A DNA stretch of 11,890 bases from an uncultured Prevotella sp. (GTDB taxonomy: Bacteria > Bacteroidota > Bacteroidia > Bacteroidales > Bacteroidaceae). Every line of letters starts with the position of its first letter. The stretch's first letter is position 1. The position numbers and the translations under genes are program-made. The notes beneath the pieces are model-generated. The model saw nothing but the letters and a program-made list of their open reading frames with translations. It was not told the DNA's origin and searched no databases. Where the stretch lies: positions 1-11,890 of the forward strand of contig CALNBT010000057.1 of the NCBI GenBank assembly GCA_937874345.1. Reading direction: 5' to 3'. Positions 8,301 through 11,890 of this stretch are shown here, in pieces.

Positions 8301-8936
8301 ACCCATCGTCACTCAGCTTCTGAGGATGAACCATACGAATATACATACATGTTCAAGTATGTCATCAATATTCCGAAGGGAGCTAAACAGGTTACTTTGC
8401 CAAACGATGAGAATGTTGTGGTATTTTCAGCTACTTTGGTGAATGAACCAGAACGGATAGCCAATGCAGGTAAATTGTTTGGAACAAACAACAAGACTGA
8501 TGTATTGAGTTCTACCGCGAATACTCCGGCAAGCTTGCTGAAGAATGCAAAGGTTATTGCCAAGTCTGGTGAGGTCAGCGGCGAAGAGAAAGCCGAAAAC
8601 ATGATCGATGGTAATCCTGAAACCAAATGGTGTGACACCAGCAGTGCTCCATACTTTGTTGTGTTCGATTTAGGTCAAGAGCAAACTGTTAGCGGATGGA
8701 GGATGCTCAATGCTGGTTCAGAATCGGCTTCATACATCACCAAAACGTGCTTGTTACAAGGCAGAAATTCTGAGACAGAAGAGTGGAAGACGCTCGATAT
8801 GTTTGACGGTAACCGAAAGAACGAAGTAATGCGCAGCTTTACACCTGCCAAGATGCGTTATATTCGGTTGTACGTTGTCAGTCCTGAACAGGATGGAACA
8901 GATGCAGCCAGAATTTACGAACTTGAAGTTTATTAA
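5349..8936 (+). CDS. Secreted alpha-mannosidase, glycoside hydrolase family 38, with C-terminal F5/8 type C domain
   Basis: Exported retaining alpha-mannosidase, likely periplasmic or at the cell surface, removing mannose from alpha-mannosides such as N-glycan or mannan fragments. A signal peptide covers residues 1-21 (cleavage probably TYA|QG); the Cys16 context is a poor lipobox. The GH38 catalytic domain begins at about 28. Zinc ligands His38 and Asp40 are in SDAHLDTQWNW, nucleophile Asp151 is in LPDCFGFPYNLP, and His364 is in HQFHDDLPGT, matching the His/Asp/Asp/His zinc set known from Golgi mannosidase II. The helical middle domain is about 300-395 and the beta-rich C-terminal GH38 part about 410-850. 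Residues about 855-1035 form a further region I cannot assign, and 1063-1195 is an F5/8 type C (CBM32-like) domain with MIDGNPETKW and a closing IYELEVY. At 1195 residues it is longer than usual because of these additions. It has its own promoter and terminator and stands alone. Linkage and source specificity cannot be read from the sequence. Confidence 0.95.
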   Translation: MKKRILAAAIVASLSCGWTYAQGTTEKTGTVYLVSDAHLDTQWNWDIQTTIREYVKKTLDQNLYLLGKYPDYVFNFEGAVKYSWMKEYYPEQFEQMKKYVENGRWHLTGSSWDAAETVICSSESLLRNITLGQTYYRQEFGKEGTDIFLPDCFGFPYNLPTLAAHSGLIGFSSQKLGWRENPFYEGNKKYPFPVGIWQGVDGSRIMMAHGYGYGQRFKDEDISNNDMLKNELKESPINVIYRYYGTGDTGGSPDIPSVRAMEKGVNGNGPLKIISATSDQLYKEYLPFDKHPELPVANDEMTMDVHGTGCYTSQAAMKYYNRQNEHLGDAAERAAVTTEWLGGTSYPGKLLTENWRRVFLHQFHDDLPGTSIPRAYEFSWNDELITLNQFSDVLTNSVNGIARQMNTNVSGTPVVLYNPEAFAVQSVAQVSLPNMGTQYEVKDAQGKKVASQVVVDSKNQRHLLINANVPATGAAVYSVKESGKAVNALNQSVSTIENSVYRVQLDANGNISSIVDKRNNQELVEKGKAIGLAVFDDCKSYAWPAWEVLKATLDKEPVTVKDNVKITLVENGTVRKSLRVSRTYGESVINQYIRLYEGNLADRIDVYNEIEWNSMNSMLKAVFPLNIKNEKATYDIGLGSIQRGNNKPSAYEVYAHEWTDLTDASGSYGVTILNDSKYGWDKPNDNTIRLSLLYTPKTDRGYTYQDHQDLGYHTFTYSIVGHSGALNQSKAATKSTELNSPIRAFQSPKHKGSLGTEFSFLSSDNENVIVRALKKAEVGNEYIVRVYECGGKTKQNAQLTFAGSIVKAVEADGTEKEIGAASFAGNKLNVEVKPFGIKTYRVTLNDKALEQVASETVTLPFDRRCFSPNGFRNQADFSGGNSYAAELLPNEGLTVDGVHFAFGDKDGVNGLSCKGNVITLPAGNKYNKLYVLAASAKGDREATFTAGSLKTTVQVPFYSGFFGQWGHIGHTTGYLKNAEVAYVGTHRHSASEDEPYEYTYMFKYVINIPKGAKQVTLPNDENVVVFSATLVNEPERIANAGKLFGTNNKTDVLSSTANTPASLLKNAKVIAKSGEVSGEEKAENMIDGNPETKWCDTSSAPYFVVFDLGQEQTVSGWRMLNAGSESASYITKTCLLQGRNSETEEWKTLDMFDGNRKNEVMRSFTPAKMRYIRLYVVSPEQDGTDAARIYELEVY

Positions 8937-8946
8937 GGCTTAATAT

Positions 8947-8979
8947 ACGGGATGGAGTGAAAATTCCATCCCGTTTTTT
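8947..8979 (+). terminator. Intrinsic terminator of the mannosidase gene
   Basis: Ten-base perfect stem, ACGGGATGGA (8947-8956) with TCCATCCCGT (8965-8974), an 8-base loop, and six T ending at 8979. It starts 10 bases after the mannosidase stop codon and separates that gene from the lipoprotein gene. Confidence 0.92.
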
Positions 8980-9129
8980 AAATAAATCATTGATTGTTGA
9001 ATCGTTTTTGGAGTTAGTATTTCAGGATTTAGAATGCTTCAAAAAGGATTAAATATAGCCCCAGCGCCATTTGTTGCATGTTAATACTCGATAAATAACG
9101 GTGTGTTCGGTTAAAATTTTGTAATTTCA

Positions 9130-9152
9130 ATTTACAAATTGTATTTGCAAAT
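9130..9152. repeat. Two near-identical 10-base palindromes upstream of the lipoprotein -7 box
   Basis: ATTTACAAAT (9130-9139) and ATTTGCAAAT (9143-9152) differ by one base and their centres are 13 bases apart. The second is a perfect palindrome; the first sits inside the longer CAATTT-AC-AAATTG (9128-9141). They cover the area where the -33 box must lie, so a dimeric regulator could bind there. They could equally be chance in AT-rich DNA; no regulator is known. Confidence 0.35.
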
Positions 9153-9171
9153 CGTCTTATTGATATATTTG
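9144..9171 (+). promoter_or_regulatory. Promoter of the OmpA-like lipoprotein gene
   Basis: TATATTTG (9164-9171) is an exact TAnnTTTG -7 box. The -33 element is less clear: TTTG at 9144-9147 is only 16 bases away, shorter than the 19-20 seen at the other two promoters here. A second option is TTTG (9118-9121) with TGTATTTG (9140-9147) at 18 bases, one mismatch. Either start (about 9151 or 9175) lies downstream of 9139, which excludes the TTG there as the gene start. Confidence 0.6.
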
Positions 9172-9204
9172 CAACACATGCATAATTTAAAAATCTATAA
9201 ATTT

Positions 9205-10071
9205 ATGATGAAAAAAAATCTTGTAATATTACCCTTACTAGCGGCAGCTTTGCTCGTATCAAGCTGTGCCAGCAAGAAAGATTTGGTGAATTGCCAAACA
9301 GAAAATCGTGAATTAACGAATAATTATCAGTCAACTAAAGAACAGTTGGCAGCTTCTCAAACCCGTGTTTCTTCTCTTGAAGAACAACTTGCCCAGCAAA
9401 AACGCGATTATGCAGCTTTACAACAATCGCTGGACAAGAGTTTGTTGAATACCAATTCGAACAATATCAACATCTCAAAATTGGTTGATCAGATCAATGA
9501 ATCGAATCAATATATTCGCCATTTGGTTGAAGTAAAGAGTAAATCAGATTCTCTGAATATGGTTTTAAGCAACAATTTGACACGCTCTCTGAGTCGTGAA
9601 GAATTGAAAGAGGTCGATGTTCAGGTTCTTAAGGGTGTGGTATATATCAGTCTTGCCGACAATATGCTGTATAAGAGCGGGTCTTATGAGATCAATGATA
9701 GAGCTGCTGAGACACTCAGTAAGATTGCAAAAATCATTATGGATTATAAAGACTATGATGTCTTGATCGAGGGTAATACGGATGACGTTCCTGTTAATCC
9801 AACCAGTCCTTTGATGAAGAACATTCGAAACAACTGGGACTTGTCTGCTCTTCGTGCATCAAGTGTTGTACAATACCTGCAGAATAATTATGGGGTAGAT
9901 CCGAAGCGATTGACTGCCGGTGGTCGTGGAGAATATAATCCAATAACCAGTAACAGCACCGAATTGGGCAAGCAGCGCAACCGCCGCACTCAAATTATCA
10001 TCACTCCTAAATTGGATCAGTTCATGGAGTTGATTGATAAGGCGCCAGAAAATGGAAGTGCTCAGCAATAA
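9205..10071 (+). CDS. OmpA-type peptidoglycan-binding lipoprotein with coiled-coil stalk
   Basis: Envelope lipoprotein of 288 residues that should tie a membrane to the cell wall. The reading frame is open back to a TTG at 9139, but that codon lies upstream of the predicted transcription start. From the ATG at 9205 the protein has a clean type II signal peptide with lipobox VSSC, lipidated Cys21 (ATG 9208 is equally possible). Residues about 28-125 are rich in Gln, Glu, Lys and spaced Leu, predicting a coiled coil. The OmpA/MotB C-terminal domain spans about 140-268, with EGNTDDVPV (189-197), the MotB-like NWDLSALRA (210-218) and QRNRRTQI (257-264). The Asn/Arg signature residues for binding diaminopimelate-containing peptidoglycan are kept. 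There is no transmembrane helix or proton-channel segment, so it is not MotB. It is monocistronic, with its own promoter and terminator. The exact physiological role is unknown. Confidence 0.93.
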   Translation: MMKKNLVILPLLAAALLVSSCASKKDLVNCQTENRELTNNYQSTKEQLAASQTRVSSLEEQLAQQKRDYAALQQSLDKSLLNTNSNNINISKLVDQINESNQYIRHLVEVKSKSDSLNMVLSNNLTRSLSREELKEVDVQVLKGVVYISLADNMLYKSGSYEINDRAAETLSKIAKIIMDYKDYDVLIEGNTDDVPVNPTSPLMKNIRNNWDLSALRASSVVQYLQNNYGVDPKRLTAGGRGEYNPITSNSTELGKQRNRRTQIIITPKLDQFMELIDKAPENGSAQQ

Positions 10072-10096
10072 CGGGTAAGAATAACAGTATATATAT

Positions 10097-10129
10097 AAAA
10101 TGCCGTCACAGTATCTGTGGCGGCATTTT
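10097..10129. terminator. Bidirectional intrinsic terminator between the convergent lipoprotein and GH32 genes
   Basis: A 15-base stem (arms 10097-10111 and 10115-10129) pairs throughout with one G-U and a three-base TAT loop. The rightward copy ends in TTTT and the leftward copy also ends in TTTT because the left arm begins with AAAA. It lies 25 bases after the lipoprotein stop and about 130 bases after the GH32 stop, so it can end both transcripts. Confidence 0.9.
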
Positions 10130-10260
10130 CTGTTGATAGCGTTGATATCCTTCCTTGACGTGTCATTTGAACAGGAAGACGGCGTGCCCGGTATGGCTTT
10201 TAAATAAAATGCTTATCATTGAAGTCGTTCAAGCATTGCTGGTCATATCTTATTTCATGC
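10130..10260. other. Intergenic stretch downstream of the GH32 gene
   Basis: This stretch lies between the GH32 stop codon and the shared terminator, so it is probably the 3' untranslated tail of the GH32 transcript. I see no gene, repeat or RNA element in it. Confidence 0.5.
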
Positions 10261-11890
10261 TCATTTCCATATAGAATTTGCCTTGAATATTTCCAGGTTC
10301 TTGATCCTCAACTGGTTGCCATAAAGCATATATCCTTCTTTGTTTTGGCTCTTTTCATCTCTTTTGAAAGCATAAGAGAAGGCACCACCATCGATATAAA
10401 CCTCCACGGCTTCTTTGTCAATGAAAACATCAGCAGTCAACTCCAGACTTCCTGGTTGGTTAGGTACGTAAAATTCACCATGCAAACGATTGCCGTTCAT
10501 GTCATAGTCAATCAGCCTCTGCCCTTGATAGCGTAGACCGGCATCAGTGGCATAGGTCATCTGCAACGTTACTTTGATGCGTAACATGTCGTTGCTTTGA
10601 AATGCACTTAATGCCTTGTTGGCTTCTTCCATGGTCATGTTTTTACCGTTGAATACACTTGTAAACAACGATTCAACTTCTTTGATGGGGTAACTGTACA
10701 GTTTTAGTCCGCTGTTTGTTGTGCGAAGCGTCTGTTCTTGTGGCAACAGCATCATGCCATTGAAAGGCGTATCGTCAAACGAGATGCGACTCCAAGCCAC
10801 CTTGATGACACGACCATCATCTGTGGGGATATTGTTATAGCATTGGGCAGCATACGCACTACCGTTGAGATTGAATTTCTTTGGACTGTCGGGTGTGAAT
10901 TTCTTGCCGTCAAAATCGCCGGTCATATAAGTGCCGGAAGCACCCCATATTACCCATTTGGTATGGTTCTTGTCGCCGTCGACAGGCAACTCGAATAACT
11001 CTGGGCACTCCCAAAAACCGGTAATATGACTTTCAAAAGTCCAGTTCTTCAAATCATTTGAGTTGTAAATACTATGACCGTTTCGTTCGTTCAATACCAA
11101 TACCCAGTGGTTTCCAGGTTTATACCAAAATACTTTCGGGTCGCGTGTATCATGGCTTTGCCATTTATCGTGTGAGTCGATCACCGGATTGCTTTTGTAT
11201 TTCGTGAAAGTAAGCCCTTCATCGTTACTGTAAGCCATGCATTGCCGTTCAAAATCTCCTTTATCGGCGGTGTAAAAGGCAATCATTGCTGGCTTTTTCC
11301 CTACTTGGTATCCGGCTGTATTCTGATAGTCTATAACGGCTGAACCTGAAAAGATGGTACCCAAGCTGTCAGGATGCAGGGCATCGGGCAATTCTTCCCA
11401 ATGTAAAAGGTCTCTGCTGATGGCATGCCCCCAATGCATGTTTTCCCAATCGCGCTCATAAGGGTTGTGTTGGTAAAACAGATGGTATTTGCCCTGAAAG
11501 TAAACCAGACCGTTGGGGTCGTTGATCCATCCACGTCGTGTGGTAAAATGGTATTGAGGGCGATCTGTTTCACGGTACATCTTCGACTGTCCGAAAATGG
11601 TATCTGACTGTTGAATCTGTAGCAAGGCCTTGTCTGATCCATCAAAAGTAAGGTGCACCTTTTTGCCTTTCCAGGCAGATACATCTTGAAAGACCCAGTA
11701 ATCGGGTTTATCTTCGGCCAATCTAATCACGAACATACAGATCTGCTGCCCTTTTACCGATAGCTTCATGGTCTTGCGTTCCATTCGTTGTGAAATGGGG
11801 AAATTAAGGTATTGTTTCGTTATCTTGAAATCGATTTCGCCAGCGATAAGGCTCAAAGGTGAAATGAGACAAAGAAAAAGGATAAAAAAT
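10261..11890 (-). CDS. Secreted fructan hydrolase (levanase/inulinase/beta-fructofuranosidase), glycoside hydrolase family 32, 5' end outside the window
   Basis: Exported enzyme that cleaves beta-fructans or sucrose. The frame is open to the right edge, and the residues before the TTG at 11856 read FFILFLCLISPLSLIAGE, a hydrophobic signal-peptide core, so that TTG is not the start; the true ATG is probably just beyond 11890. Numbering from the TTG codon, residues about 8-100 form an N-terminal beta-sandwich (PDYWVFQDVSAWKGKK) like that of Bacteroides GH32 enzymes (DUF4980, from memory). The five-bladed catalytic domain follows, with nucleophile Asp113 in WINDPNG, FSGS at 169-172, transition-state stabiliser Asp239 in RDP and acid/base Glu283 in ECPELFEL. 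A C-terminal beta-sandwich (about 400-531) contains LELTADVFIDKEAVEVYIDGG, split here as LELTADVFID and KEAVEVYIDGG. It converges on the lipoprotein gene across a shared terminator. Levan versus inulin preference and endo versus exo action cannot be decided. No SusC/SusD is seen. Confidence 0.95.
   Translation of the reverse strand, partial: FFILFLCLISPLSLIAGEIDFKITKQYLNFPISQRMERKTMKLSVKGQQICMFVIRLAEDKPDYWVFQDVSAWKGKKVHLTFDGSDKALLQIQQSDTIFGQSKMYRETDRPQYHFTTRRGWINDPNGLVYFQGKYHLFYQHNPYERDWENMHWGHAISRDLLHWEELPDALHPDSLGTIFSGSAVIDYQNTAGYQVGKKPAMIAFYTADKGDFERQCMAYSNDEGLTFTKYKSNPVIDSHDKWQSHDTRDPKVFWYKPGNHWVLVLNERNGHSIYNSNDLKNWTFESHITGFWECPELFELPVDGDKNHTKWVIWGASGTYMTGDFDGKKFTPDSPKKFNLNGSAYAAQCYNNIPTDDGRVIKVAWSRISFDDTPFNGMMLLPQEQTLRTTNSGLKLYSYPIKEVESLFTSVFNGKNMTMEEANKALSAFQSNDMLRIKVTLQMTYATDAGLRYQGQRLIDYDMNGNRLHGEFYVPNQPGSLELTADVFIDKEAVEVYIDGGAFSYAFKRDEKSQNKEGYMLYGNQLRIKNLEIFKANSIWK

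Noticed and set aside
9034..9084. 16-codon ATG frame between the mannosidase terminator and the lipoprotein promoter
   Set aside because: Too short, with no promoter or composition evidence; ordinary chance in AT-rich spacer DNA.
5349..11890. A complete polysaccharide utilisation locus linking GH38 and GH32
   Set aside because: The two enzymes are in separate, oppositely oriented units with an unrelated envelope gene and two terminators between them, and no SusC/SusD or sensor is present in the window.

Overview
The window looks like ordinary chromosome of a member of the Bacteroidales (Bacteroides or Prevotella type). The evidence is: three promoters that fit or resemble the Bacteroidetes TTTG / TAnnTTTG pattern; A-rich leaders instead of clear Shine-Dalgarno sequences; a single-chain PurL whose wording matches Bacteroides PurL as I remember it; and secreted glycoside hydrolases (GH38, GH32) with typical Bacteroidetes accessory domains. 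I cannot fix the genus from the sequence alone.

Layout. Positions 1-4885 read leftward. purL (1181-4885) is followed by two half-size chromate-transporter-family (CHR) genes, one complete (502-1101) and one running off the left edge (1-500). The CHR genes are one base apart and only 79 bases behind purL, with no terminator seen between them. A 463-base divergent intergenic region (4886-5348) holds a promoter for each direction. Rightward from it comes a secreted 1195-residue GH38 alpha-mannosidase (5349-8936), closed by a strong intrinsic terminator. A separate rightward unit follows: an OmpA-type peptidoglycan-binding lipoprotein (9205-10071) with its own promoter. A near-perfect hairpin (10097-10129), flanked by T runs on both strands, sits between it and a leftward, convergent GH32 fructan hydrolase (10261-11890). 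The GH32 start codon lies beyond the right edge.

How the genes relate. PurL is core purine biosynthesis. The two CHR proteins probably work together as one membrane transporter. GH38 and GH32 are exported glycan-degrading enzymes for alpha-mannosides and beta-fructans respectively. No SusC/SusD pair, sensor or sulfatase is visible, so this is not demonstrably a polysaccharide utilisation locus. The OmpA-like lipoprotein is an envelope protein unrelated to sugar use.

I see no mobile element, CRISPR array, tRNA, rRNA or defence system, and nothing that amounts to a new multi-gene system. The points most worth a second look are the CHR gene pair, the unassigned domain in the mannosidase, the structured purL leader, the repeated palindromes at the lipoprotein promoter, and two misleading TTG starts.
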